DNA from: Flavipsychrobacter sp.
Lineage (GTDB): Bacteria; Bacteroidota; Bacteroidia; Chitinophagales; Chitinophagaceae
Length of the DNA stretch: 64,000 nucleotides
NCBI GenBank assembly: GCA_016786665.1
Contig: JAEUVZ010000030.1
Span: 24,469-88,468, forward strand
Direction: 5' to 3'
This document shows positions 32,968 to 42,376 of the stretch, in pieces. Position 1 is the first letter of the stretch, and each line of letters opens with the position of its first letter. Both the position numbers and the translations under genes were made by a program. The notes beneath the pieces were generated by a model. That model was not told where the DNA came from and did no database searches. It saw only the letters and a list, made by a program, of their open reading frames with translations.

Positions 32968-33537
32968 TCATGCGGAAAGGAAGCCCTCCACTATGGCAAT
33001 CAGTTCTTCGGTCGCCTTGTCCAGGTCGTCATTCACCACTATTTTGTCAAACTGATTGGCGAAAGTTAGTTCGAATTTGGCTTTGTCGATGCGCTCTTCC
33101 AGGGTTTGCGGGGTTTCGGTGCCCCTGAGCAGCAGCCGCTCGCGCAGTATATCAATGGAGGGCGCCTGTATAAAGATAGACAGGGCCGTGCGCGGGTGGC
33201 GTTTCTGGATGGCCAGCGCGCCATTTACATCTATATCTACCAGGGGGAAACGGCCGGAGTTCCAGATGCGGTTGAGTTCTGACTTCAGGGTACCGTAGTA
33301 TTTGCCCGTGTAGACCATTTCCCACTCCACGAAAGCATCGTCTTCTATCATCCGCTGAAACTCGGTATCGGTGTAGAAATAATAGTCGCGTGCGTGTTCT
33401 TCGCCCGGGCGTGGTTTGCGGGTGCAGGCCGAAACGGAAAAAGCCACCTTAGGATAGGCCGCCAATACCCGCTTCACCAGTGTGGTCTTCCCGGAGCCGG
33501 AGGGAGCAGTAATAATGATGATCTTTTCTGATATCAC
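32968..33537 (-). CDS. gmk: Guanylate kinase
   Basis: A 189-residue enzyme converting GMP to GDP. Seen: P-loop APSGSGKTT, the GMP-binding TRKPRPGEEHARDYYF, EWEMVYTGKYYGT, LVDIDVNGALAI, and the lid RLLLRGTET. The frame extends upstream to 33624 but would run into the terminator of the preceding gene; no ATG is suitable, so a GTG start at 33537 (VISEKIIIITAPSG) is chosen. Followed after 66 nt by the CorC-like gene. Confidence 0.94.
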   Translation of the reverse strand: MISEKIIIITAPSGSGKTTLVKRVLAAYPKVAFSVSACTRKPRPGEEHARDYYFYTDTEFQRMIEDDAFVEWEMVYTGKYYGTLKSELNRIWNSGRFPLVDIDVNGALAIQKRHPRTALSIFIQAPSIDILRERLLLRGTETPQTLEERIDKAKFELTFANQFDKIVVNDDLDKATEELIAIVEGFLSA

Positions 33538-33620
33538 AAACCTGTGTATAAATGGTATGCGAAATAACAGAAATAATCCCAAAAAAGGAAGGCGAAGCGC
33601 AGCCGCACCGGCCCTTAAAA

Positions 33621-33649
33621 ACAACAGGCGCCCTGGAAGCGCCTGTTGT
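33621..33649 (-). terminator. Intrinsic terminator of the bacilliredoxin gene
   Basis: ACAACAGGCGC (33621-33631) pairs with GCGCCTGTTGT (33639-33649). A T run follows on the minus strand. Confidence 0.8.
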
Positions 33650-33705
33650 GGTAAAATGTTCTGGTTTCATTGTTCCCGTTCCTGGTAAGGGCGGGCAATA
33701 AGTTG

Positions 33706-34119
33706 CTAGCAATATGTTTCAAAAGCCTGTACCAGGTTGGCAGCTATCATCTGCGCCGGGCGGCCTTCTATCATGTGGCGCTCTATCATGTGTACCACCT
33801 TGCCATCTTTCAGCAGGGCGATAGCCGGGGAAGAAGGTGGGTAAGGCATCAGGTAGGTACGAGCCTGCTTTACCGCGTCTACGTCAAACCCCGCGAAGCT
33901 GGTGTACAGGTGGTCTGGTTTTTTGGTGGCGTGGTGCACTGCGGCCAATACACCCGGGCGGGCGGTGCCAGCCGAGCATCCGCATACTGAATTAATGAAC
34001 AGCAGGCTGGTGCCCGGCTGTTTCAGGGCCGTATCTACTGCATCGGTAGTAGTTAATTCTTCAAATCCCCCGTCGGTCATTTCTGCTTTCATGGGGTTAA
34101 CTATTTCTGCTGGGTACAT
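33706..34119 (-). CDS. BrxA/BrxB family bacilliredoxin
   Basis: A 137-residue thioredoxin-fold protein of the YphP/YqiW family. The CGC active site is present (Cys46-Gly-Cys48 in INSVCGCSAGTARPG), with the family N-terminus MYPAEIVNPMKAEMT. In Firmicutes it removes bacillithiol from proteins; many Bacteroidota also make bacillithiol, but no synthesis gene is in the window. Confidence 0.93.
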   Translation of the reverse strand: MYPAEIVNPMKAEMTDGGFEELTTTDAVDTALKQPGTSLLFINSVCGCSAGTARPGVLAAVHHATKKPDHLYTSFAGFDVDAVKQARTYLMPYPPSSPAIALLKDGKVVHMIERHMIEGRPAQMIAANLVQAFETYC

Positions 34120-34139
34120 TTTGTATGTGTTTTAAACCG

Positions 34140-34147
34140 CAAATTTA
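34140..34147 (-). promoter_or_regulatory. -7 box TAAATTTG for the bacilliredoxin gene
   Basis: Exact TAnnTTTG on the minus strand, 20 nt upstream of ATG 34119. Confidence 0.5.
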
Positions 34148-34250
34148 CGGTTTCGCGGCGATTATGCCCTAATGTATTGATAGGTAAAATCAATCTCCCC
34201 AACGGGGGATAACGCACAAATTCGTACATTAAGCCGGAAATTCTTTTTAT

Positions 34251-36026
34251 ATGAAACGAATACTATCGTACCTGCTATTGCTGGCAGGGTTGGCTTCCTG
34301 CCAGGGAACCGGAAAACAGTCCGGCGATGCGGGTGGCGACAGCCAACGGTTCACGCAGTTGCTGGATGCCTACTGGGAGCGCAAAATGCAACTGTTTCCG
34401 CTGGAAGCAACCGCCAACGGCGACAACCGGTACAACAACCGGTTCACCATTACCATAGCACAAAGCTTCCGCGACACCCTGTCCGCCTTCTACGCGGATT
34501 TTCAGTCGCAGCTGGCGGAGATAGACAGCACAGGGCTAACGGTGGAGGAGCAGATGAGCTATGGCCTGCTGAAGTATGAACTGAAGATGGGCGCTGAAGG
34601 ATTGGAATTTCCCACACATTACCTGCCTATCAACCAATTCTGGGCCCTGACGCTGGACCTGCCGCAACTGGGCTCCGGTACCGGCAACCAGCCTTTTAAA
34701 ACCGTAAAAGATTACGACAACTTCCTGGAGCGCCTGGGCGCATTCCCCGCCTGGACCGATACAGCTATAGCCAACATGCGCAAAGGCATAGCCGCGGGCT
34801 GGGTGCTGCCCCGTGCGCTGGTGGTGAAGATGCTGCCCCAGTTGGAAGCCATGATAGTGACCGATAAGACAACCAGCATTTTTTACGGTCCGCTGCGCCT
34901 GATGCCCGATAGCTTTGGTACCGAGCGCCAGCGACTGACCGCCGCCTATGGGCAGGCAATTGACAGCATAGTGGTGCCGTGTTACCGCCGCCTGCATACC
35001 TTTCTGCAAGAAGAGTACCTTCCGGCGGCAAGGGCCGGCAGTGGTGTTGGCGCATTGCAGGGTGGTGATAAATACTACCGGTACTGCATCCGCCAGTGGA
35101 CCACCACGCAGCTATCGCCCGACAGCATATACCAGACCGGCCTGGCGGAAGTAGCCCGGCTGGAAGCGGAGATGAATAAGGTAAAAGACGCTACCGGCTT
35201 TAAAGGAAGCCTGAAAGAGTTCTTCGTATTCCTGAACAATGATCCACGGTTCTATCCCTTTACTACCGCACAGCAGGTGCTGGATAGCTTTATGGCGATA
35301 AAAAAGCAGGAAGACCCGATGCTGAAAAAGATATTTGACCACGAACCTAAAACCACCTTTACCATCCGCCAGACCGAGAAATTTCGCGAAGCCTCGGCCA
35401 GTGCGGAGTATAACCCCGCCTCGGAGGATGGCAGCCGGCCAGGTATATTTTACACGCCCATTCCCAATGCGCGGAAATTTAACGCCGTGGGTATGGAAAC
35501 ACTATTCCTGCACGAGGCGATACCCGGCCATCACTACCAGATATCGCTGCAGCAGGAGAACAAAGACCTGCCTAAGTTCCGCCGCTTTCTGTGGTATGGC
35601 GCTTATGGCGAGGGGTGGGCGCTCTACTCCGAAACGCTGGGTACCGAGCTGGGCCTGTACCGCAACCCCTACCAGTACTTCGGCCACCTGAGTGATGGTA
35701 TGCACCGCGCCATACGCCTGGTGGTGGATGTGGGCTTGCACCACAAAGGGATGAGCCGCGAGGAGGCCATCAGTTATATGATGGCGCACGAGCGCATCAG
35801 CGAAGAGGAAGCGACGGCCGAGATAGAACGATATATGGCGATACCCGGCCAGGCGCTCTCCTACAAAATAGGACAACTGACGCTGCTGGCCGAGCGGGCA
35901 AAGTATGAAAAGCAGCTAGGAGCTAAATTCAGCATTTCGGCATTTCACAATGAGGTATTAAAATACGGCTGTGTACCTTTGCAAGTGCTACAGGCAAAGC
36001 TTGCCGCCTGGGCAGAACAACAATAG
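34251..36026 (+). CDS. DUF885 family metallopeptidase-like lipoprotein
   Basis: A 591-residue predicted lipoprotein (lipobox GLASC near residue 17). The DUF885 family is gluzincin-like: the metal motif HEAIPGHHYQ and downstream YGAYGEGWALYSE are present. Likely a periplasmic peptidase or carboxypeptidase; the substrate is unknown. The stop codon is immediately followed by the ATG of the formimidoylglutamase gene (no gap), so the two genes are co-transcribed. Confidence 0.9.
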   Translation: MKRILSYLLLLAGLASCQGTGKQSGDAGGDSQRFTQLLDAYWERKMQLFPLEATANGDNRYNNRFTITIAQSFRDTLSAFYADFQSQLAEIDSTGLTVEEQMSYGLLKYELKMGAEGLEFPTHYLPINQFWALTLDLPQLGSGTGNQPFKTVKDYDNFLERLGAFPAWTDTAIANMRKGIAAGWVLPRALVVKMLPQLEAMIVTDKTTSIFYGPLRLMPDSFGTERQRLTAAYGQAIDSIVVPCYRRLHTFLQEEYLPAARAGSGVGALQGGDKYYRYCIRQWTTTQLSPDSIYQTGLAEVARLEAEMNKVKDATGFKGSLKEFFVFLNNDPRFYPFTTAQQVLDSFMAIKKQEDPMLKKIFDHEPKTTFTIRQTEKFREASASAEYNPASEDGSRPGIFYTPIPNARKFNAVGMETLFLHEAIPGHHYQISLQQENKDLPKFRRFLWYGAYGEGWALYSETLGTELGLYRNPYQYFGHLSDGMHRAIRLVVDVGLHHKGMSREEAISYMMAHERISEEEATAEIERYMAIPGQALSYKIGQLTLLAERAKYEKQLGAKFSISAFHNEVLKYGCVPLQVLQAKLAAWAEQQ

Positions 36027-37034
36027 ATGGGATATTTACACATAGCCACACGCAGCCACCTGGACCACCTGCTGAACAAGCGCCCCGGGGAAACGAAACT
36101 AGGGGAAATGGTACAGGTAGTAGCTGCCGGTAACTGGCAGCAGGAACTGGCAGCCAGTAGCGCGCGCTTCGTGCTGCTGGGTATACCGGAGGATATAGGT
36201 GTGCGCGCCAATTACGGGGTAGGGGGGGCGCATACCCTTTGGGAGCCGGCGCTGAAAGCCATACTGAATGTGCAGCATACCCAGCGCCTGAACGGGGAGC
36301 AACTGCTGGTGCTGGGCGATTTTAATTTCCGCGACCTGATGCAGCAGGCCGAACATGCAGACGTGCAGCGGCTCCGGGAACTGGTAGCGGAAATAGATGA
36401 GGTGGTCTTCCCCGTGGTGCGGGACATAGTGGCTGCCGGAAAGATACCCATAGTGATAGGCGGCGGGCACAACAATGCTTACCCGCTGCTGAAAGGCAGC
36501 AGCGAGGGTGCCGGCAAGCCCGTCAATTGCCTGAACCTGGATGCCCATAGCGACTACCGGATAATGGAAGGGCGGCACAGTGGCAACGGGTTTCGGTATG
36601 CCAGGAAGAAAGGATACCTGGACCTGTATGCCCTGGTGGCACTGCACGAGAACTACAATGCACAGGAGGTAATTGCCGAACTGGAAGCAGACCCGGGAAT
36701 CTTGTTCAGTACTTACGAAGATATATTTATTCATAAGCGCCTGGACTATGATTCGGCGGTGGGTAATGCCATCGCTCATACGCGTGGCAACAGGGCTGGG
36801 ATAGAACTGGACCTGGACAGTATAGAGCACATCCTTTCCAGCGCGGCCACGCCCAGCGGTGTTAGCGTGCTGCAGGCACGCCAGTATGTAGCCGCCTGCG
36901 CCCGAAATGTAAACGCCGCCTACCTGCACCTGGCGGAGGGAGCCGTAAAGATGAAGCATGGAAGGGAGGACCTCTATACCGCCAAACTGGTAGCTTACCT
37001 GGTGACGGACTTTATAAAGAATGTACCGGTTTAA
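36027..37034 (+). CDS. Arginase/agmatinase-family ureohydrolase, formimidoylglutamase-like
   Basis: A 335-residue Mn-dependent ureohydrolase. Metal motifs seen: GGGHNNAYPLL, NLDAHSDYR, and a third motif GIELDLDSIEH, where typical family members have DIDVFD. The overall form is nearest to Bacteroidota formimidoylglutamases (HutG-like), the last step of histidine degradation; the altered third motif leaves the substrate open. hutI is in the same window at 58994. It abuts the DUF885 gene. Confidence 0.8.
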   Translation: MGYLHIATRSHLDHLLNKRPGETKLGEMVQVVAAGNWQQELAASSARFVLLGIPEDIGVRANYGVGGAHTLWEPALKAILNVQHTQRLNGEQLLVLGDFNFRDLMQQAEHADVQRLRELVAEIDEVVFPVVRDIVAAGKIPIVIGGGHNNAYPLLKGSSEGAGKPVNCLNLDAHSDYRIMEGRHSGNGFRYARKKGYLDLYALVALHENYNAQEVIAELEADPGILFSTYEDIFIHKRLDYDSAVGNAIAHTRGNRAGIELDLDSIEHILSSAATPSGVSVLQARQYVAACARNVNAAYLHLAEGAVKMKHGREDLYTAKLVAYLVTDFIKNVPV

Positions 37035-37084
37035 TACCCGGTGGCATGGCATTTATGTGGGTGTAAGTACAACATAACTATGCT

Positions 37085-37786
37085 ATGAAAAAACTAACGT
37101 ACCTCTTTATTGGTTCCGCACTTGTATTGGCCTCTTGTAAAAAGAAGGGTAATGACGACCCCGCACCCACTCCTGTACCTGAAACGCCTACCGCACTGGT
37201 AAAATTTGTGAATGGCGCGCTCAATTCCGGTGTGTTGTCGGTTAAAATAAATGATACTACGCTGCAGCCGCTTACCGGTGGTGTCAACTTCCTGGGTGTT
37301 AGCAGCTATACCCGTACCAGTGTGGGCGGCAGTACTAAAATCAGCTACATATATCCAAATACCGGTACGGTTTTCCAGGAAATGACCTCGGGCCTTAGCG
37401 CGGGCAATTATTATACTGCCTTTGTGGCGGGAGAAGTGCCCGGGAATATTGCGATGATGGTAACAAGCGACGATGTAACGGCACCCTCAGCGGGAAAATC
37501 AAAAATCCGCCTCGTGAACTTATCGGCCGATAACTACAATCTCAGCTTTTATGTGGGTGGCCCTAAACTGGACTCGAACGTGGCCTACAAAGGTGTAACA
37601 CCTTTCTACGAGGTAAACGCCGGCTCAGCTAATATAATAGCACAAGACCCCATGCAGGTTGGTAACCAGCGTACACTGAATGGCCAGATGCTGGAGGCGG
37701 GGAAAATCTATACGATCATCTTTACCGGGAAAACCAATTCAACCGGCGATGCTGACTTAAAGCTCACCGTTGTTAATAATAATTAG
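37085..37786 (+). CDS. DUF4397 domain lipoprotein
   Basis: A 233-residue lipoprotein (LVLASC, Cys18, followed by KKKGNDDPAPTP spacer). Two DUF4397-type beta units: ALVKFVNGALNSGVLSVKIN and SKIRLVNLSADNYNLSFYVGG. DUF4397 proteins are cell-surface proteins common in Bacteroidota with unknown ligand. A bidirectional terminator follows. Confidence 0.88.
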   Translation: MKKLTYLFIGSALVLASCKKKGNDDPAPTPVPETPTALVKFVNGALNSGVLSVKINDTTLQPLTGGVNFLGVSSYTRTSVGGSTKISYIYPNTGTVFQEMTSGLSAGNYYTAFVAGEVPGNIAMMVTSDDVTAPSAGKSKIRLVNLSADNYNLSFYVGGPKLDSNVAYKGVTPFYEVNAGSANIIAQDPMQVGNQRTLNGQMLEAGKIYTIIFTGKTNSTGDADLKLTVVNNN

Positions 37787-37816
37787 GAGTTACCGTAGAT
37801 AACATCATTAACAGGC

Positions 37817-37841
37817 AAGGCGCGGAAAACTTCCGCGCCTT
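37817..37841. terminator. Bidirectional terminator between DUF4397 and cvfB
   Basis: AAGGCGCGGAA (37817-37827) pairs with TTCCGCGCCTT (37831-37841). Confidence 0.8.
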
Positions 37842-37871
37842 GATTGCTTCTATCTTCTGCCGGGAACTTAG

Positions 37872-38711
37872 TTAGTCCCCTTCATCCATTAGTTTGATGC
37901 CGGTTTGCGTCAGCTCTATTTTTTGCTGCCGGTAAAGGGCGCCTACCGCCATTTTAAAGGCCTTCTTGCTCATCCCGAAAAAGCTGTAAATATCTTCCGG
38001 CGCCGACTTATCGTGGTAGGGCAGGTAGCCGTGGTGCTCGTGCAGCAGGTCCAGTATTTTGCCTTCTTCTCCCGCTATCCGCTGATAGCCCTTAGCGCCC
38101 AGTGCTACGTCTATTTTATTGTCTTCCCTTATGGTTTTTACATAGCCCTTCTCGCGGTCACCATCCTGCAGGTCTTTAAATACTTCGTTGAAGTAGAGCA
38201 GCCCTATATGGCGGTTGTTGATAATGACCTCGTAGCCTATTTCGGTTTTCCGGTAAATGAGCAGGTCTACCTGCTCACCTTCTTTAACGGTAAGTTCTTC
38301 GTTATCCAGGTATTGGTTGAAACGCTCTGTAGCCGCTACGCGCCCCGTGCGTTCGTCTATGTACAGGTACACTACGTATTTTTCGCCCACATACATACGG
38401 GAGCGCTGCTGCGACAGGGGTATGAATAAATCTTTCATGATACCCCATTTCAGGAAGGCTCCATGTTCGGTAATGCTCACTACCTCCAGCGATACAATAT
38501 CGCCTACTACGCCCAGCGGCTTCATGGTGGTGGCTATGAGCCTGTTTTCAGAGTCGTGGTAAATAAATACTTCAATCTCATCATCTGGCTGCAACCCCTC
38601 TGGCACAAAGCGCTTGGGGAGCAGTATTTCTTCGCCGTCCCCATCCAGGTAAACGCCGAAGTCAACCTCTTTTACTACTCGTAATGTATGATACTTTCCT
38701 GCCTGAAGCAT
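37872..38711 (-). CDS. cvfB: S1-type RNA-binding protein, CvfB/YitL family
   Basis: A 279-residue protein with several S1-like beta barrels (GKYHTLRVVKEVDFGVYLD at 5-23, then SLEVVSITEHGAFLKWG, and later KGYVKTIREDNKIDVALG) and a C-terminal winged helix (SFFGMSKKAFKMAVGALYRQ). This is the CvfB arrangement, an RNA-binding post-transcriptional regulator in Staphylococcus. Role here inferred from family. Confidence 0.9.
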   Translation of the reverse strand: MLQAGKYHTLRVVKEVDFGVYLDGDGEEILLPKRFVPEGLQPDDEIEVFIYHDSENRLIATTMKPLGVVGDIVSLEVVSITEHGAFLKWGIMKDLFIPLSQQRSRMYVGEKYVVYLYIDERTGRVAATERFNQYLDNEELTVKEGEQVDLLIYRKTEIGYEVIINNRHIGLLYFNEVFKDLQDGDREKGYVKTIREDNKIDVALGAKGYQRIAGEEGKILDLLHEHHGYLPYHDKSAPEDIYSFFGMSKKAFKMAVGALYRQQKIELTQTGIKLMDEGD

Positions 38712-38777
38712 GGTATAAATTTGGGCAAAGGTAGTCTATTGTTTCCGGGTATGCCCTATGCCGCAAGGCATAAGGCA

Positions 38778-38798
38778 AAGGAGCCATTATGGCTCCTT
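38778..38798. terminator. Hairpin overlapping the permease stop codon
   Basis: AAGGAGCCAT-T-ATGGCTCCTT (38778-38798) contains the TAA stop of the AI-2E-family gene. Confidence 0.5.
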
Positions 38799-39941
38799 CT
38801 TTCCTTTTTTAGCTTCTTCTTTTACTTCCTCTTTTACCTCTTCTCGTATTTCCTTCACTACCCGCTGGTTTTCCGGGCGGTTGAGCGCGGTGTACTTGGG
38901 CCGTTCATCGCCCAGCAGCACGCCCCATTGCTTAAAGTTTTCGGTGCGGTCGAAGATGATTTTCAGTATGGCCATCACCGGCAGGGAGAGGAACATGCCC
39001 GCTACTCCGGCCAATGTGCCGCCTATCACTACGCCCACAATGCTCACAAATGCATTTATTTTCACTTTAGAACCCACTATACGGGGCATGAGTATATTAT
39101 TATCCAGGAACTGTACGGCGGCTATCACACCCAGCACCAGCAGTATGTCGGAGAAATTGGAGGAGGAGGCGAGGGTAAGCACCACACCTATCAGGTTGCC
39201 TATCAGCGCGCCTACATAGGGGATAAGGTTCAGTATCGCAAAGATGATGCCTATCAATAATCCGTGAGGAATACCGAATATCATCATCAGCCCGCCTACC
39301 AGCACTGTCATATAGGTTACCTGTATCATCAGTCCCACCAGGTAGCTTTTGGTGATCATCTGTGTTTCGGTTATGGCCGCCGTCACTTCTTTGTGATTGG
39401 CCCGGGGAAACCACATGAATGTAAACTTCAGGATAAGGTTCCTGTAGAACATGATGAGGAATATATAAATAGGCAACAGGCCAAAAAATATAAGAATGGA
39501 AGTAAGCGATGTGAAAGCGGAGCCCAGGTAGCTACCCACGTTATTGGCCATGCCCCGGCTTTGCTTTTCCAGCATAGTCATCTGCTCGCGTGAGGAGTAG
39601 TGCATGGTATCGCTGATCCAGGCGCTGAGCATGTTCCAGTGCTGGGTCAGGTTCTTTTCCAGCGTGGGTATGTCAGAGACCAGTATGCCTACCTGGTAAG
39701 AAAAGAACCCCAATATGAGAATAATGACCAATATGGCCAGCACAATGGACATGACGATAGCCAATGGCTCCGGGAAACGGATTCTCCGGAAAAACTTGAA
39801 TACCGGCATCAGCAGGATGCTTATAAGAAAGGCCAGGAGGATAGGGGTAACAATGTCGCGGCCCAGGTATACCAGGGCAAAAATAGCGCAGAGCCCGACC
39901 AGCTCTATGGAGCGCTTTACCGATAAAGGCATTTCGTTCAT
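38787..39941 (-). CDS. AI-2E transporter family permease (PerM/YdiK/TqsA-like)
   Basis: A 384-residue membrane protein with about seven to eight hydrophobic segments. Family signs: FGIPHGLLIGIIFAILNLIP and IGNLIGVVLTL, with DNNILMPRIVGSKVKINAF. The C-terminal tail is highly charged (EIREEVKEEVKEEAKKGKKEP). Start set at ATG 39941 (MNEMPLSVKRS); the upstream in-frame ATG at 40106 adds a non-homologous-looking segment. The family includes quorum-signal exporters and Na/H antiporters, so substrate is unassigned. Confidence 0.9.
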   Translation of the reverse strand: MNEMPLSVKRSIELVGLCAIFALVYLGRDIVTPILLAFLISILLMPVFKFFRRIRFPEPLAIVMSIVLAILVIILILGFFSYQVGILVSDIPTLEKNLTQHWNMLSAWISDTMHYSSREQMTMLEKQSRGMANNVGSYLGSAFTSLTSILIFFGLLPIYIFLIMFYRNLILKFTFMWFPRANHKEVTAAITETQMITKSYLVGLMIQVTYMTVLVGGLMMIFGIPHGLLIGIIFAILNLIPYVGALIGNLIGVVLTLASSSNFSDILLVLGVIAAVQFLDNNILMPRIVGSKVKINAFVSIVGVVIGGTLAGVAGMFLSLPVMAILKIIFDRTENFKQWGVLLGDERPKYTALNRPENQRVVKEIREEVKEEVKEEAKKGKKEP

Positions 39942-40136
39942 AATGGGAAAGATATATCCGAAGTTAAGTAAAAATTGTGCCAGCTCATCTGTAATGCACT
40001 GGGAATTAGCATGTAGAGACCGGTTATTGAGTTGCTTTCGCGCTAAACTTCCATAAACATTTCCCGTGCGCATGATAACTGATTCCCCCAAGCCCAATTC
40101 CTGCAACGAGCGCTACTGCCTTTGGTGTAAAACTTT

Positions 40137-40144
40137 TATCTTTG
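40137..40144 (+). promoter_or_regulatory. -7 box TATCTTTG for ffh
   Basis: Exact TAnnTTTG, 31 nt before ATG 40176. Confidence 0.5.
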
Positions 40145-40175
40145 CACTCCCTGAAAAATTCAGTATTACCTGCAT

Positions 40176-41513
40176 ATGTTCGAAAATCTGAGTGAGCGGT
40201 TAGAGTCCGCGTTTAAATCGCTGAAAGGAGAAGGCCGCATTAATGAGATTAATGTTGCCAGCACTATTAAAGAAATACGCCGGGCCCTGGTGGATGCGGA
40301 CGTAAACTATAAGATAGCAAAAGACTTTACCGACAAGGTAAAGGAGAAGGCTACAGGGGAAAAGGTGCTGAACGCAGTGTCTCCCGGCCAGCTGATGGTG
40401 AAAATAGTGAAAGACGAGCTGGCCGAGCTGATGGGTGGCACCGAAAAGGAGCTGGACCTGAGCGAAAAGCCAAGCGTCATATTGATAGCAGGGCTTCAGG
40501 GTTCGGGTAAAACCACGTTCAGCGGTAAGCTGGCGAATTTCCTGAAGTCGAAAAAGGGCCTGAACCCCTTACTGGTGGCTGCCGATATCTACCGCCCGGC
40601 GGCGATAGACCAGCTGCATGTACTGGGCGAGCAGGTGAAAGTGCCCGTATACAGCGACAGGGAGAATAAAGATGCGGTATCGATAGCGCAGGCCGCGATA
40701 GCCAAAGCAAAGCAGGACGGCAACCGGGTAGTAATAATAGATACTGCCGGACGCCTGGCCGTAGATGAAGTGATGATGACCGAGGTGGCCAACATCAAGA
40801 AAGCGGTAAATCCCCAGGAGATCCTCTTCGTGGTGGATTCCATGACCGGCCAGGATGCCGTGAATACGGCCAAAGCCTTCAATGAACGGCTGGATTTCTC
40901 CGGTATCGTGCTTACCAAGCTGGATGGTGATACCCGTGGTGGTGCGGCCCTTACCATTACCTACACGGTGGAAAAGCCCATCAAGTTCGTTTCTATGGGC
41001 GAAAAACTGGATACACTGGATGTTTTTTACCCCGAACGTATGGCACAGCGTATCCTGGGGATGGGAGACATCACCACGCTGGTTGAGCGCGCCCAGGCCC
41101 AGTTTGACGAGCAGCAGGCAAAAAAGCTGGAGAAAAAGATACGAGCCAATAAATTTGACTTTGAAGACTTTAAGGAACAATTGCAGCAGATAAAGAAGAT
41201 GGGTAATATCAAAGACCTGCTGGCAATGATACCCGGGGTAGGGAAGGCGATAAAAGATATAGACATTTCCGACGACGCGTTTAAGGGCATTGAAGCCATG
41301 ATCAACTCCATGACCCCATATGAGCGCAATAATCCCGATGTGATAGACGGCAGCAGGCGCAAGCGCATTGCCTCCGGATGTGGTAAGGATATAGCCGAGG
41401 TGAATGCCTTTATGAAACAATTTGACCAGATGCGCCAGATGATGGGGCAAATGAACAAAATGAAAGGTATGATGCCCGGCATGGGAATGGGTATGCCGTT
41501 TGGTAAAAGGTAA
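40176..41513 (+). CDS. ffh: Signal recognition particle protein Ffh
   Basis: A 445-residue SRP54 GTPase targeting membrane proteins to SecYEG. Seen: N-domain, G1 GLQGSGKTT, G-domain motifs DTAGRL and TKLDGDTRGG, and the Met-rich M-domain with RKRIASGCG, ending in repeated Met (QMMGQMNKMKGMMPGMGMGM) that binds signal peptides and 4.5S RNA. Followed 186 nt later by rpsP; no 4.5S RNA gene was recognised in this window. Confidence 0.97.
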   Translation: MFENLSERLESAFKSLKGEGRINEINVASTIKEIRRALVDADVNYKIAKDFTDKVKEKATGEKVLNAVSPGQLMVKIVKDELAELMGGTEKELDLSEKPSVILIAGLQGSGKTTFSGKLANFLKSKKGLNPLLVAADIYRPAAIDQLHVLGEQVKVPVYSDRENKDAVSIAQAAIAKAKQDGNRVVIIDTAGRLAVDEVMMTEVANIKKAVNPQEILFVVDSMTGQDAVNTAKAFNERLDFSGIVLTKLDGDTRGGAALTITYTVEKPIKFVSMGEKLDTLDVFYPERMAQRILGMGDITTLVERAQAQFDEQQAKKLEKKIRANKFDFEDFKEQLQQIKKMGNIKDLLAMIPGVGKAIKDIDISDDAFKGIEAMINSMTPYERNNPDVIDGSRRKRIASGCGKDIAEVNAFMKQFDQMRQMMGQMNKMKGMMPGMGMGMPFGKR

Positions 41514-41624
41514 CATATTAAATAAGCTAAATACAAAAGCTGCTGTAAGCGGTGCAAATAGTTTTAATGTGTTAACGTTTGCCTAATTACCGGGAATTTT
41601 ACCAGCCGGAAGGGGTAACCCGAT

Positions 41625-41655
41625 TTTGAATTTTGACTTTTGAATTTTATATTTG
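41625..41655 (+). promoter_or_regulatory. Promoter of rpsP
   Basis: -33 TTTG (41625-41628), then 19 nt, then -7 TATATTTG (41648-41655), a near-consensus pair giving a leader of about 40 nt. Confidence 0.65.
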
Positions 41656-41699
41656 CAGTCCAAAAATTTATTGTTTCACACAAATAATTTCTATTATTT

Positions 41700-42224
41700 A
41701 TGTCAGTTAAGATCCGCCTGCAGCGTCATGGCTCAAAAAAACGCCCTTTCTACTTTATAGTAGTAGCAAACAGTGTAGCACCCCGCGATGGTAAATTCAT
41801 CGAAAAAATCGGTACCTACAATCCATTATCAATCCCTGCTACCGTTCGCATCAGCCGCGAGCGCGCATTGCATTGGTTACAGCGCGGAGCTCAACCGACT
41901 AACACCGTACGTCGTATCCTTTCTTTCAAAGGAGTACTGTACCTGAAGCACCTCATGCGTGGTGTATCTCTTGGCCTGTTTGATGAAAAAGCAGCCATGG
42001 AGAAGTTCGAAAAATGGAATGGTGAGCACGAAGTGCTGGTAGCTAACCGCGAGGAAGCACACCGCAAGCACAAAGCTGAAAAGCGCCATGCAACTATCCA
42101 GGATTCAGTACGCCGTGTAGAAGAGAAAATGGCAGCTCGCGTAGCTACAGCTGAAGAAGCTCCTGCTACTGAAGAAGCCGCTGGTGAAGAAGCTCCTGCT
42201 GCTGAAGAACAAACAGAAGGTTAG
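41700..42224 (+). CDS. rpsP: 30S ribosomal protein bS16 with acidic C-terminal extension
   Basis: Residues 1-80 are canonical bS16 ([20 protein letters not shown], then [17 protein letters not shown], and [12 protein letters not shown]). The protein is 174 residues, about twice the usual 80-90. The extra part is a basic helical segment ([16 protein letters not shown]) and an Ala/Glu tail ([19 protein letters not shown]). Such extensions occur in Bacteroidota S16. The usual rimM-trmD-rplS neighbours are absent; an intrinsic terminator follows. Confidence 0.96.
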   Translation: MSVKIRLQRHGSKKRPFYFIVVANSVAPRDGKFIEKIGTYNPLSIPATVRISRERALHWLQRGAQPTNTVRRILSFKGVLYLKHLMRGVSLGLFDEKAAMEKFEKWNGEHEVLVANREEAHRKHKAEKRHATIQDSVRRVEEKMAARVATAEEAPATEEAAGEEAPAAEEQTEG

Positions 42225-42249
42225 TAAACCGAAAGGTTTGTAAAATAGA

Positions 42250-42279
42250 AAAGCAACGGCAAAGCCCGTTGCTTTTTTT
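42250..42279 (+). terminator. Intrinsic terminator of rpsP
   Basis: AAAGCAACGG (42250-42259) pairs with CCGTTGCTTT (42266-42275), with a seven-T run (42273-42279). Confidence 0.9.
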
Positions 42280-42310
42280 GTGCCTATATCCGTTTCGGTA
42301 TACCGGTAAC

Positions 42311-42355
42311 AACACAAGAAACCCGGCAGTGTTTAGCTGCCGGGTTTCTTGTGTT
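42311..42355. terminator. Terminator of the GT39/TPR gene
   Basis: Perfect 19-bp stem (42311-42329 with 42337-42355), seven-nt loop. It serves the minus-strand gene that ends at 42377. Confidence 0.85.
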
Positions 42356-42376
42356 GCTGTAAGCAGCCTATATCTA

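Noticed and set aside
40176..41699. 4.5S RNA gene near ffh
   Set aside because: I could not see the conserved SRP RNA hairpin with the GGAA tetraloop pattern in the ffh-rpsP gap, so it is not claimed.
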